This document shows positions 40,989-49,341 of a stretch of 64,000 bases of DNA, piece by piece. A program made the position numbers and the translations under genes. The stretch is from Bacteroidaceae bacterium (GTDB lineage: Bacteria; Bacteroidota; Bacteroidia; Bacteroidales; Bacteroidaceae): the NCBI GenBank assembly GCA_024398785.1, contig JAKSIO010000001.1:496001-560000 (forward strand), in the 5' to 3' direction. The notes beneath the pieces are model-generated. The model searched no databases, was not told where the DNA came from, and was given only the letters and a program-made list of their open reading frames with translations. Numbering within the stretch: position 1 is the stretch's first letter; every line of letters begins with the position of its first letter.

Positions 40989-42083
40989 TTATTCAAATAG
41001 TGAACCTTTCTCACCGATAGGCATATCAGCTAAACTGCGATCAATCAGATAGGTAGATTCAAACTCCAGTTTATCAACTTCGTCCACAAGTTGAACATTG
41101 TCAATGTAGTGGAAGGTTAGGTCGGTTTCTTGGCCAGTCATAACCTTACAGCCTAAATGAGCGTTATCGTATTTCACTTCTTTCTTCTGCTTGATTCTAT
41201 CATCGACAAATGCAAGATGCTTTTTGTATCTATCATGTATTAAAGCATTTGCTTTGAGTATGTCAACTGAGCCCAAAATGTCCTTAAGCAACGGTTTTAG
41301 AAGTGGGTCAATTTCAAAACCAACACTATTGCGTTCGCTTAGAATCGATGCAATTGCCGTTGTGCCTAAGCCCATAAACGGATCAAGAACGACATCGCCC
41401 TTTTGTGAGTACATGTTGATGAGTCTATACGGAAGTTCAATAGGATAAGAAGCATTCCTGTCTCTTGAAGGTGCATTATCAATGGTCTGCTTAACACCTT
41501 TGATTTCCCAGATGTCTGAAAACCAAATATTTCTTTCCTCCCAAAAGAAAGAGCTATCTCTGCGAGCTGCTTTTTCGTCAGCCTTTTTGTAAGCTCTTTT
41601 GCTGCCTTTACGGAAGATTAGAATCCATTCGTGTTCAAGTGTAACGTAGGCTCCACATGGAAGCATACCACTACCCATAAACTTGTTTGGTGCATTGGTG
41701 GTCTTTCTCCATAAGATGTTTGGGAGGTTTATAAAGCCCAACTTTTCGCAAGCCTGAATAATTCTTGTATTATTGTTATACAAAGCAAACTCTCCGTCGA
41801 TGGTTCTTGTAGCATCACCGATGTTTATGCACAAGAAAGAGCCCTCCTTCAGTACTCTCCAGCATTCTGCCCAAACTTTATCGAGTTCTTGATGCATCAG
41901 TTCAAAAGCCTGACGTGGCTTGTTGGTTTCGAAGGCTTCCTTTATATCAGGATTTTGATTTGACATAATATCATCCCACATCTCAATCATTGGATATGGA
42001 GGTGAAGTCACGACAATATCAACGGATTTGTCACTTAGCTTGCTCATATTCTGAGCCGCATTGAAAAAAATAGTATGCTTCAT
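40989..42083 (-). CDS. DNA N4-cytosine methyltransferase (CTAG-type)
   Basis: 364 residues. The catalytic motif T-S-P-P-Y-P-M-I-E-M-W-D-D at residues 26-38 is the S-P-P-Y of beta-class amino-methyltransferases; the A-D-O-Met motif D-P-F-M-G-L-G-T-T lies near residue 228. This is the protective partner of the two nuclease genes. Methylation of the exocyclic amine of cytosine in CTAG is the likely reaction. It lies just after the XRE regulator (gap of a few bases), so both are controlled together. Confidence 0.88.
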   Translation of the reverse strand: MKHTIFFNAAQNMSKLSDKSVDIVVTSPPYPMIEMWDDIMSNQNPDIKEAFETNKPRQAFELMHQELDKVWAECWRVLKEGSFLCINIGDATRTIDGEFALYNNNTRIIQACEKLGFINLPNILWRKTTNAPNKFMGSGMLPCGAYVTLEHEWILIFRKGSKRAYKKADEKAARRDSSFFWEERNIWFSDIWEIKGVKQTIDNAPSRDRNASYPIELPYRLINMYSQKGDVVLDPFMGLGTTAIASILSERNSVGFEIDPLLKPLLKDILGSVDILKANALIHDRYKKHLAFVDDRIKQKKEVKYDNAHLGCKVMTGQETDLTFHYIDNVQLVDEVDKLEFESTYLIDRSLADMPIGEKGSLFE

Positions 42084-42086
42084 CGT

Positions 42087-42290
42087 TTACAGTTTTGTCG
42101 AAATAAGTAAATCTTTTATATCTACATCTAACAAAGATGCTATCTTTACTAATGTAGCAAGGTCTGGTTGTGCAGCATTAGAGCACCAACGACTTGTTGT
42201 TGTCACACTAACTCCAAGTTGCTCTGCAAGCCACTTGCCAGTTTTTTTATGTTCAACCAGAACTACTTTGATTCTATTAAGCTCGTTCAT
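42087..42290 (-). CDS. XRE-family regulator of the restriction-modification locus
   Basis: 67 residues from the ATG at 42290 (M-N-E-L-N-R-I-K-V-V-L); a longer frame starts at 42344 but would run through the promoter. HTH: G-K-W-L-A-E-Q-L-G-V-S-V-T-T-T-S-R-W-C, then Q-P-D-L-A-T-L-V-K-I-A-S-L-L-D-V-D-I-K-D-L-L. It resembles the control (C) proteins of type II systems, which time methyltransferase and nuclease expression. It is a close homologue of the regulator at 22219-22458 over the first 64 residues. Confidence 0.88.
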   Translation of the reverse strand: MNELNRIKVVLVEHKKTGKWLAEQLGVSVTTTSRWCSNAAQPDLATLVKIASLLDVDIKDLLISTKL

Positions 42291-42313
42291 TGGTAAATTA
42301 TTTAAGTTTAATG

Positions 42314-42345
42314 CAAAGGTATTGACATTTATTGTAATATCCAAA
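42314..42345 (-). promoter_or_regulatory. Promoter/operator of the XRE-methyltransferase operon
   Basis: Full Bacteroidetes promoter: TTTG (42345-42342), 20 bases, TAccTTTG (42321-42314). The bases between the -7 element and the ATG are nearly those found in front of the other XRE gene, suggesting a common operator. Confidence 0.75.
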
Positions 42346-42469
42346 TATATTAAGACAAATTAGCTATTATATGGAAAATTTGCCATTGAACTGTTGAAAT
42401 ATGCAATGCCAATTTCGCAAATAGTGATGTAAGAAATCGTAATTCATCTCCATGATATTGACAATGAAT

Positions 42470-42520
42470 AAAGAAACCGACTGATTTTAAGCATCAAGCC
42501 TAAGGTCAGCCGGTTTCTTT
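42470..42520 (-). terminator. Terminator downstream of the 42550 gene
   Basis: The stem AAAGAAACCG / CGGTTTCTTT, extended by a CTGA / TCAG pair after one mismatch, encloses a loop of about 22 bases. It lies 30 bases after the stop of the membrane-protein gene and would also separate it from the XRE unit. Confidence 0.7.
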
Positions 42521-42549
42521 GTTCCCGAAATGTGTACATTCATCCCGAA

Positions 42550-43371
42550 TTAGGGCATTTCCCAAAGTTTCTTCAGGACAGGCTGGGTGTTGACCAGAGA
42601 ATCAATGTCATGGTATTCCTTGGCTTTAACTGGATCACTCATGACATGATTGTAGAAGATGTGGTTGACCTGCTCCAACTTCATCACTCGACTCTGGTAT
42701 TCCTGATGCATTATCATGATTGACAGAATGCCGAGAAAGAACAAGTACCACTTCCACCATTGCCATTTGTCGGTTCTCTCCTTGAAGTCTTGCCACTTGG
42801 ACTTGATGTAAGCCTTGAAGGTTGGTTTGGAAAGCCCTTTTGCAACCATCAAAAGATTACCAAGACACCTCAGTTGAGATTGAGCAAACTCTGGGGGTGC
42901 GTCAACTTTGATAGCCCTATCACCGATATAACGCAACCAGTTACGAACATCGGCAGGAAACTCTGGAGCCCATTCTGCTATTTGTTGAAAACTCTCAATG
43001 CCTTGAACCTTGCGTTTCTCCTGACGTTCCTTGCGCCAGTTCTCATCATACTCCTTTTGAACTTGCTCATAGTTCTCACTTGCTTGATTGAATCTGGAAT
43101 ACAAGAGGTCAGACAAATCTTGTTTATCCTCGTCAGTGAAGGACGTTCCAACTGGATGCAACCTAAAGTATTCTCCAAGGGCAACAGATACCACTTGGCT
43201 TACAACTGATTGTGACACTGTAGGTGGCGGAATAGGCTTGTTGGCTGCTTCTGCTAAGGTTTTAAGATAGCCTTTGATAGAATCTACATCATTGACTATT
43301 GTTCCATAATTCCGTTTGAGTTCGCTGACATCATCAGCGATTTCTTCAATTGCTTCGTTGTTTTTTGCCAT
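42550..43371 (-). CDS. Mobilization-locus accessory protein with one membrane helix
   Basis: 273 residues. Helical, coiled-coil-like N-terminus (I-A-D-D-V-S-E-L-K), Pro-rich turn, long charged helical region (residues about 90-180), then W-W-K-W-Y-L-F-F-L-G-I-L-S-I-M near residue 205 as a membrane helix and a short C-terminal helical end. It follows the relaxase by 18 bases, so it probably belongs to the mobilization module. The family is not recognised. Confidence 0.7.
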   Translation of the reverse strand: MAKNNEAIEEIADDVSELKRNYGTIVNDVDSIKGYLKTLAEAANKPIPPPTVSQSVVSQVVSVALGEYFRLHPVGTSFTDEDKQDLSDLLYSRFNQASENYEQVQKEYDENWRKERQEKRKVQGIESFQQIAEWAPEFPADVRNWLRYIGDRAIKVDAPPEFAQSQLRCLGNLLMVAKGLSKPTFKAYIKSKWQDFKERTDKWQWWKWYLFFLGILSIMIMHQEYQSRVMKLEQVNHIFYNHVMSDPVKAKEYHDIDSLVNTQPVLKKLWEMP

Positions 43372-43389
43372 AGTATATTGTCTATGTAG

Positions 43390-44601
43390 TTAAATTCCCA
43401 TACCGCCACCACGTCTTCGACTACGATATACGGAGTGACGTTTCTTGTATTTGTCATCGTCTCCCCAACCCATTTTTGAAGAGCTACCACCGCCACCACC
43501 TGCCGAAAGTGCAGGTTGGTAAGGTTGGAAAAGTATTGCTCCCATTGCACTGAGTCCTGCATGAATACAGCCATTGCCAGCATCAGCGACATCACTGGCT
43601 TTGTCTGACAAGTCATTGATGAAGGACTCTGCGATTGATAAGCCTGAGCCCTCAATGTCAGGAGCCTTGTCAAACTCTTGACTGGCTTGCCATGGAAATC
43701 GAAGGTCGAAGTCTGGAAACACCTTGTCGATGTTACCGACTTCGGGATAGTGGTGCGAATCGTACCAATCTTCACGTGCATCTTCATACATGTCTCTCGC
43801 TTGTTCGTGAGCGATAGCAACAGGATTACCCAGTTTAACACAAAGGTTAGCGAGCGTTAGCGATGAATCAAGTTGCTTTCCACTGAACGAAATATCATGT
43901 CGCATCTTTGACTCGCCCTTCTTGTTCTTGACCTTGTCCTTAGCAATTGTGAACGAAATGCCCTCGATGGCAGAAGTCGAAGGATTGAAACGGAAGTTAC
44001 AGCGAATACCAACTCTTGCAAGATCCTCTTGAAAATCCTTCCAGTTATCAGCGACTTGAAGCGATTCGCGTACACAATGCATCATTTGATAGCGAACAGC
44101 ATCCATGGTTCGAAGTCGCTTTTCCTTGACCTCGTCTTTTCCTCGTGCCATGTGCAGACCAAACTCTTTGGTAAGATCCTTGCAGACCTTCACATTTCGG
44201 TCCTTCTCGTGAGAGTCACTTGTGCATCGTCCTTGATTGTTGACTCGGTTAACTATGATGTGGACGTGTGGATGCTCCTTGTCAAAGTGACGAAAGGCTA
44301 CGAATTGGTTATCATCATAACCCATACGTCTAAGGTACTCACGTATGATACGTTCAAGTTTCCTGTCATCGAGTAGTGCTGCATCCTTTGGAGAGAAAGC
44401 CAGAACAAAGTGGGCAACAGGCTTCTTTGTCCGGCTACTCAAAGATGCATTCATCAGAAAACTGTCAGTTATCGACCTATTGTTTGTCAGGTTGATGCCG
44501 TCACTCGCTGCCACCAACGTGGCATTCTTGCGTGGATCATTGGCATAGTCTATGAGTCCTCCGAATCCTGAGCCATGGAGTATTTTTCCATACATAGGCA
44601 A
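43390..44601 (-). CDS. Relaxase / mobilization nuclease (MobP-type)
   Basis: 403 residues. The relaxase site is E-H-P-H-V-H-I-I-V-N-R-V (His 110, 112 and 114, binding metal). The early G-S-G-F-G-G-L-I-D-Y-A (catalytic Tyr candidate Y19) and M-P-M-Y-G-K-I form the N-terminal strands. Such a protein nicks oriT and carries the strand into the recipient. The C-terminus is Gly/Ser/Arg-rich and probably unstructured. The MobC-like protein is 8 bases upstream, and a candidate oriT lies beyond that. It depends on a transfer channel from another element. Confidence 0.88.
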   Translation of the reverse strand: MPMYGKILHGSGFGGLIDYANDPRKNATLVAASDGINLTNNRSITDSFLMNASLSSRTKKPVAHFVLAFSPKDAALLDDRKLERIIREYLRRMGYDDNQFVAFRHFDKEHPHVHIIVNRVNNQGRCTSDSHEKDRNVKVCKDLTKEFGLHMARGKDEVKEKRLRTMDAVRYQMMHCVRESLQVADNWKDFQEDLARVGIRCNFRFNPSTSAIEGISFTIAKDKVKNKKGESKMRHDISFSGKQLDSSLTLANLCVKLGNPVAIAHEQARDMYEDAREDWYDSHHYPEVGNIDKVFPDFDLRFPWQASQEFDKAPDIEGSGLSIAESFINDLSDKASDVADAGNGCIHAGLSAMGAILFQPYQPALSAGGGGGSSSKMGWGDDDKYKKRHSVYRSRRRGGGMGI

Positions 44602-44609
44602 GTATGATT

Positions 44610-45005
44610 TTAGCCCTGCAAAAGAGAAGTGTCTTCAACTTCCTTGGACTTGATTTTTGTTCTGACATCGTGAATTATCCTGCAAATCTCAGTTGCTCCC
44701 TTATCGCATTTGTCTGCGATTGCTGCGAAGCCTGAGGTGCGTGCAGCTTTTGCAAGAGTATTCATGTTAGTGCCTAAGTTGTTCAGATCTCGAATCTCCT
44801 TCCACTGGGTTTTGGAGATTGCTGGTCTCACCACACCCTTGACCGTTGCCTCACGGATATAAGGGCGCAAAGGCATATCACCTCTCTTGCGATTGATGCG
44901 CTTCATCTGCTTTGCGGTGAAACGGATTGTTACGGAAGTACCAAGTACCTCGTCCTCTGGAAGTGGCTTGCGACCTCCAGGGTTATTGATTACATGCTTT
45001 GCCAT
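44610..45005 (-). CDS. MobC-like relaxosome protein (ribbon-helix-helix)
   Basis: 131 residues. The N-terminal G-T-S-V-T-I-R-F-T-A-K-Q-M-K-R-I is a ribbon-helix-helix strand, and R-P-Y-I-R-E-A-T and L-N-N-L-G-T-N-M-N-T-L-A-K are characteristic of Bacteroidales MobC/MobA-type accessory proteins that open DNA at oriT and position the relaxase. First gene of the mob operon; directly downstream of the putative oriT region. Confidence 0.85.
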   Translation of the reverse strand: MAKHVINNPGGRKPLPEDEVLGTSVTIRFTAKQMKRINRKRGDMPLRPYIREATVKGVVRPAISKTQWKEIRDLNNLGTNMNTLAKAARTSGFAAIADKCDKGATEICRIIHDVRTKIKSKEVEDTSLLQG

Positions 45006-45324
45006 TGTTCTTGTGAATATAATGTATAACAGTCTATGATTATTCTTATAAAAGGGATGAAAGGATAGGCTTCAGCCGTACCCGATGACGGTCTTTCGGT
45101 TTCCCTCGGAGAGCAAGTTCAATAGGTGAAGCCCTGTGTTCGATGCTCTGCTCGGACTCTGGGATTCAGCCAGTTTTCGGAGTTCGGTATTCGTTCCGAT
45201 ACTGAGTTCCGAAAACACAAACTTGCTCCCGAAAGATCGTCTCGGTCTGCTAACGCACGTTTTTGTCTTACGGAAAGAGCGTTCAGGGATAGTGCTAACC
45301 ATGGATGAACCCTCTTTTGGTGAG
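45006..45324. other. Candidate oriT region of the nested element
   Basis: A 320-base non-coding region directly upstream of the mob genes, rich in inverted repeats: a 9-bp arm GTTTTCGGA / TCCGAAAAC (about 45171-45214) with an inner GTAT / ATAC arm, and a longer-range AGCAAGTT / AACTTGCT pair (about 45112 and 45224). The overlapping open frames on both strands here have no family features. Position and structure match an origin of transfer; the nick site cannot be read from the sequence alone. Confidence 0.6.
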
Positions 45325-45741
45325 TCAAAGACCTGCATTAGCCGCCTTGCGCTCTAAGTCTTGCTGAACTTTGTTTTTGGGAACATAGCCAGTCTTGGCT
45401 TTTGATTCATCGGCTCCATGGTTGGCAAGGAGTTGCTTAATATCAGAGAGGGCATAACGGTTAGATCGTCCTATCTTGCATGGTACAAGATAGCCTGCTT
45501 TTGCCCAAGCCCAAAGGGTGGTTATACATACATTGCACATCTTGGCTGCTTCCTGAGAAGTCAAATAGGTTTCACCGTCACCAGCTGGAATTGATGCGTC
45601 CTGTTGCTGACGTGTCGCATCTAAAATGCGCTGTTCCTCCATGGCTCGTTTGATCAGATTCTCACCGAACTGCATCAGGTCGTAGCCAGTTATTTCGACC
45701 TTGAATTGAGCACCAGAGTTGACTAAATTCATTAAATCCAT
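45325..45741 (-). CDS. Excisionase-like helix-turn-helix protein
   Basis: 138 residues. The C-terminal half has the MerR-like/HTH_17 pattern Y-L-T-S-Q-E-A-A-K-M-C-N-V-C-I-T-T-L-W-A-W and K-I-G-R-S-N-R-Y-A-L-S-D-I-K-Q-L-L, as in Bacteroidales excision-control proteins. The N-terminal half is helical. It lies after a gap from the tandem recombinases and likely regulates their excision activity. Confidence 0.8.
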   Translation of the reverse strand: MDLMNLVNSGAQFKVEITGYDLMQFGENLIKRAMEEQRILDATRQQQDASIPAGDGETYLTSQEAAKMCNVCITTLWAWAKAGYLVPCKIGRSNRYALSDIKQLLANHGADESKAKTGYVPKNKVQQDLERKAANAGL

Positions 45742-45819
45742 ATCCTATAAAGTTCTTGTTTACCTATTGAAAAAATTCCTGTTTTGTTGTTCCTGAAGAT
45801 TGCTAAAGTTGAAGGAAAA

Positions 45820-45855
45820 GTAAGCCGACTGAGTATGAAAACCGAATCGGCTTAC
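45820..45855 (-). terminator. Terminator after the first integrase
   Basis: Stem GTAAGCCGA / TCGGCTTAC (45820-45828 and 45847-45855) followed by TTTTC on the leftward strand, 13 bases after the stop of the 45869 gene. Confidence 0.8.
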
Positions 45856-45868
45856 CAAAAGAAAAGAA

Positions 45869-47200
45869 TCATTTAATCAGTCCTACAAGGTCACGTTTCA
45901 TGTCATCATCGATGGCACGATAACGGCTGAAGGCTTGGCTTCCATTGGCATGACCTGACATTGATGCAACCAGATTAGGGTCTTTGACTTGCTTATAGAG
46001 GTTGCCGATAAATGTACGTCTCGCCATGTGAGAAGTTGCCACTTCATAAAGGGGTTTCTTCTCTTCCTCACGAGTCAAAGGATTGAGTACAGTGACCAAA
46101 CGATTTATCTCAGCTCGCTTTAAGATTTCACGGATGGCATCGTTAAACTTGAAGTTGAAATGCATCGGGAAAAGTGGCAAACCTGCACCGTGGTTGTGCT
46201 TCTCAAAGATGGCTTTAGCCTTATCAGTGAGTGGCACACGCACGTTGCGAGCCACCTTGTTGATGGTCTTTTCAGGTATGTATTCAAGCACTCCGTCAAT
46301 GATGTTCTCGGGGGTAAAACTCACGAGATCTCCATGACGGCAGCCAACCATACACTGGAAAATGAACATGTCTCGATACTCTTCAAGGTCGGGTCTATCA
46401 CTCAAGTCAACGGCATAAACCTTGTCACGTTCCTCGATAGTGAGATAAAACGGAGTGCCGTAAAGTGTCTTGGGCATTTCAAAAGTCATGAACGGATTGT
46501 TCCTGGTTCCTCCTTGTTTGCGTACCCAGTTGCATACTGTTCTCAGCAAAGTGAGGTTGTTCACAATAGTATTCATTGAGCGAGGTTTGCCCATGGACTT
46601 GTCCGTGAAGTCTGCGTATAGTTCAGGATATTTCTGAGCATACGAAGACTCGTTTTTCATGTAATCTTGGAAGTCACGAAGATCATCGGCGGTCATTCGG
46701 TCGATGTTCATCGTGTAGCCCTTGCGCTTGCAAATCTTCTGCTGGTATGCCTCAAAACGGCTTATCTTCATAATAAGTCCTTTTGTATTGCACTCTTGAT
46801 GAGCATCGAACTTTTTCGATTTGAGATACTTTTCAGCCCAATCGGTTACTTTCGTTTCCACTAAAGTACCGTCTGATAGTTTGTAGGCATTAGGGTGATG
46901 GTAAGAGAAGATGACCTTCTGAAGCCAGTCACTCTTTGCCCCGATGAAGTACTCTTTTGATATGAGGTTGGTGAGTTCTCTCACTGACTCATCGAAACGG
47001 AGTCGCACTGTATCATCAACGAGAGCCACACGAATCTTGTAGCCCTGTCGCTCCTGACTCCAGTGGTTGGGGTTGATTTGAAGTTCGCTTGCGCACTTGA
47101 TGTCAAGTCCAACATCACGAACACGGAAGTAAACGGATGCACGAGCCGTGAGGTCGTTCTTTGAAGCATCCTTCTGACGAATAAAAGCGGTTACTCTCAT
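45869..47200 (-). CDS. Tyrosine recombinase 1 of the nested element
   Basis: 443 residues. An arm-type N-terminal domain, a core-binding domain (residues about 120-230) and the catalytic domain with V-G-C-R-H-G-D-L (Arg), H-M-A-R-R-T-F (His-x-x-Arg), S-G-H (second His), and the Tyr in Q-A-F-S-R-Y-R. All catalytic positions are present. It is a paralogue of the gene at 47661-49025, with which it shares L-Y-K-Q-V-x-D-P, R-R-T-F-I-G-N and R-Y-R-A-I-D-D. Together they presumably insert and excise the element. Confidence 0.93.
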   Translation of the reverse strand: MRVTAFIRQKDASKNDLTARASVYFRVRDVGLDIKCASELQINPNHWSQERQGYKIRVALVDDTVRLRFDESVRELTNLISKEYFIGAKSDWLQKVIFSYHHPNAYKLSDGTLVETKVTDWAEKYLKSKKFDAHQECNTKGLIMKISRFEAYQQKICKRKGYTMNIDRMTADDLRDFQDYMKNESSYAQKYPELYADFTDKSMGKPRSMNTIVNNLTLLRTVCNWVRKQGGTRNNPFMTFEMPKTLYGTPFYLTIEERDKVYAVDLSDRPDLEEYRDMFIFQCMVGCRHGDLVSFTPENIIDGVLEYIPEKTINKVARNVRVPLTDKAKAIFEKHNHGAGLPLFPMHFNFKFNDAIREILKRAEINRLVTVLNPLTREEEKKPLYEVATSHMARRTFIGNLYKQVKDPNLVASMSGHANGSQAFSRYRAIDDDMKRDLVGLIK

Positions 47201-47237
47201 ATGAATGTCATTGATTTAACTAAAGGGAAAAGAAAAT

Positions 47238-47561
47238 TTATCTATGGAATCCTCTACGTGTGGTCTGCTCCTGATAGTCCTCGGCTATATCATTGAGCTG
47301 CTCTTGAAGCCAGTCATTGGCTTCAGGACTTAGGTCACGGATGCACTGGATGCAAACTGCACTGGCTATGCTCTTGCGTCTGCCGATGGTTGCTTCATGG
47401 TTGATGCCCTTGTTGGCATCAGCCTTCTCACATAATTCATTGAAGGAATCTCGCATTGAGAACCAGCCGTTGTCAGTCTTGACATAGTGGATGGCTTTCT
47501 CTGCACAGTCTCGCAACATAGTGCGGTACTGCTCTTGGTCTTTGTTATCGGAAGTATTCAT
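47238..47561 (-). CDS. Hypothetical protein between the two recombinases
   Basis: 107 residues, charged and helical, with few hydrophobic residues (K-G-I-N-H-E-A-T-I-G-R-R-K and a terminal T-R-R-G-F-H-R). It may be a cofactor or regulator of recombination given its position. The family is not recognised. Gaps are 37 and 99 bases. Confidence 0.65.
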   Translation of the reverse strand: MNTSDNKDQEQYRTMLRDCAEKAIHYVKTDNGWFSMRDSFNELCEKADANKGINHEATIGRRKSIASAVCIQCIRDLSPEANDWLQEQLNDIAEDYQEQTTRRGFHR

Positions 47562-47660
47562 ATCGTTGTATTCTTTGTTTACAATGTGGACTATGTGGAT
47601 GATGTTTACATCAGTACATATCTAATGATTATAATAATGTTCGCACGTAGTGTTTTCGGG

Positions 47661-49025
47661 TTACTGAATGAACTTCAGAATATCCCTCTTCATGTTATCA
47701 TCGATGGCTCTATATCGCTCAAATGACTTGCTATGTTCTGAGTGACCAGTCAAAGAAGAAATGAGTGCAGGGTCTTGAACCTGCTTGTATAGGTTGCCAA
47801 TGAAGGTTCTTCTTGCAAGATGGGATGCTGCCACCTCATAGATAGGCTTTTGAACTGGCTGACGTGACTTAGGGTCGAGTATCGTTACAAGTCGGTCAAT
47901 GCCAGCAAGTTTGAGTATCTTCTTGATGTCTCTGCGATAGTTTTCTTCGCAGTATTTCACAAAGAGGAAAGGCATTGTCGGGTCAAGCCGTTCAAGTATT
48001 TCCTTTGCCTTGTCACATAGAGGACAGCGAACAAGATCTGTCTTTCCATGAAGGAGGTTCTTGTGTGGGATGTACTCTATGAAGCCACCTTCAACGATGT
48101 GATTCCATGTCAAGGTTGCAAGGTCATTGTGTCTGCAACCTACAAGGCATTGGAAAATGAACTTGTCTCTATGATAGTCGAGTCGCGCATCAAAAGAGAA
48201 ATCATAGTTCAGTACCTTGTCACGTTCCTCAATGGTGAGATAGAACGGAGTACCGTACACTTGTTGGTCTATAGTGACATTGTTGTAGTCCTTGTTTTCC
48301 ATGTAGCCATTGTTCACACACCAGTTTAGGAACATGAACAGGCGCTTTGCGCTGCATGAAAGGGTGTTCTTTGACATTGGACGTATATTGTAGTCGGCAT
48401 AGAGTTCAAACTGGGCGAAATGCTCTGGATGCTTTTCCCTCAGTTCCCACTCTTGCTCGATATAGTCAAGATAGGATTGAGTACCTTGCTTATCAAAGAA
48501 GGGAAGATAGAGTTTGAAATCCTTGTTCCCTCCTGTCATCTGGAGCCATGCTTCAAACCTTGCAACCTTTCTCATGACTGCAACCTGAGATTGATAGTGC
48601 CAGTCATTGAAATTGGACGTGTCTATATAAAGCTGAAAGTACTCTAACATTGTTTTGTCGATTCTGCCTGATGGCTTTTGAACGATTTTAGATGATTCTT
48701 GATTTGTGGATTCTGGTCTAACCAAACTTTCAGTATTGCTGACAGTGGTTGCAAACCATAAGAAATCCTTTCCTTCGGTGTATTGCTCATTGAGAGTTCT
48801 GAGGACTAACGAGATCTTTTCATTGAAGTCCTTCTGAACCTCTTCTGAAACGATGTCCGTTGGTGTCGCTTTCTTGTAGCGATAGTTGATGCTATCCCAA
48901 AACTCGGGCAGGATTCGAAGGCTGCTTGCAACCTTCATGTCCTTCTTTCCGTCCCTTAGTCGGAAATAGACTTTGGCTTGGCTTCCTTGCTTGCCAAATT
49001 GTCTTAACTGGATGCTAATCTTCAT
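47661..49025 (-). CDS. Tyrosine recombinase 2 of the nested element
   Basis: 454 residues. Same domain order as recombinase 1; catalytic residues in V-G-C-R-H-N-D-L, H-L-A-R-R-T-F, G-H-S-E-H and F-E-R-Y-R-A. It lies about 320 bases from the right end of the element and the GGGAAC/GTTCC arm sites. Tandem pairs of this type occur on Bacteroidales mobilizable elements, with both recombinases acting on the same sites. Confidence 0.93.
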   Translation of the reverse strand: MKISIQLRQFGKQGSQAKVYFRLRDGKKDMKVASSLRILPEFWDSINYRYKKATPTDIVSEEVQKDFNEKISLVLRTLNEQYTEGKDFLWFATTVSNTESLVRPESTNQESSKIVQKPSGRIDKTMLEYFQLYIDTSNFNDWHYQSQVAVMRKVARFEAWLQMTGGNKDFKLYLPFFDKQGTQSYLDYIEQEWELREKHPEHFAQFELYADYNIRPMSKNTLSCSAKRLFMFLNWCVNNGYMENKDYNNVTIDQQVYGTPFYLTIEERDKVLNYDFSFDARLDYHRDKFIFQCLVGCRHNDLATLTWNHIVEGGFIEYIPHKNLLHGKTDLVRCPLCDKAKEILERLDPTMPFLFVKYCEENYRRDIKKILKLAGIDRLVTILDPKSRQPVQKPIYEVAASHLARRTFIGNLYKQVQDPALISSLTGHSEHSKSFERYRAIDDNMKRDILKFIQ

Positions 49026-49341
49026 AAGAACTTTTGTTTGATATGGGTTGAACTTTAATGATTATTCATGTATTGTTCCACGGGAACGAGATTGGAACGA
49101 TGGAGTGTTCCGTGGGAACGGAAATCGACTAAAAATCGTTCCCAACGCTGAGCAAAGTTAATAACCGTTCCCGAAATTGTTCCCATATTTTCCCAAAAAA
49201 CTGCACCCTCATTAAGAAAGTTTAAGTTTTGGCTATGGCTTCATATTTCGCTTAAATTGAGTGATTTACGTTAGGGTTATACATTCAAATTCTTTGGATT
49301 TTATTCAGTAAAATTGAGTCAGAAAACATGTTGATATAATT
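49026..49341. other. Non-coding right end of the nested element with recombinase arm sites
   Basis: Contains GTTCC/GGGAAC-type motifs at 49075-49087, 49094-49098, 49107-49119, 49138-49143, 49167-49172 and 49179-49184. These match the motif class at the left end (38861-38912). No gene is visible. Confidence 0.65.

Noticed and set aside
43296..43841. 181-codon frame opposite-phase to the relaxase and neighbour
   Set aside because: It lies almost wholly inside the relaxase gene in another frame on the same strand and lacks domain features.
45072..45338. Open frames on both strands upstream of the mob genes
   Set aside because: They overlap each other symmetrically across inverted repeats; the region is better explained as non-coding oriT-type DNA.
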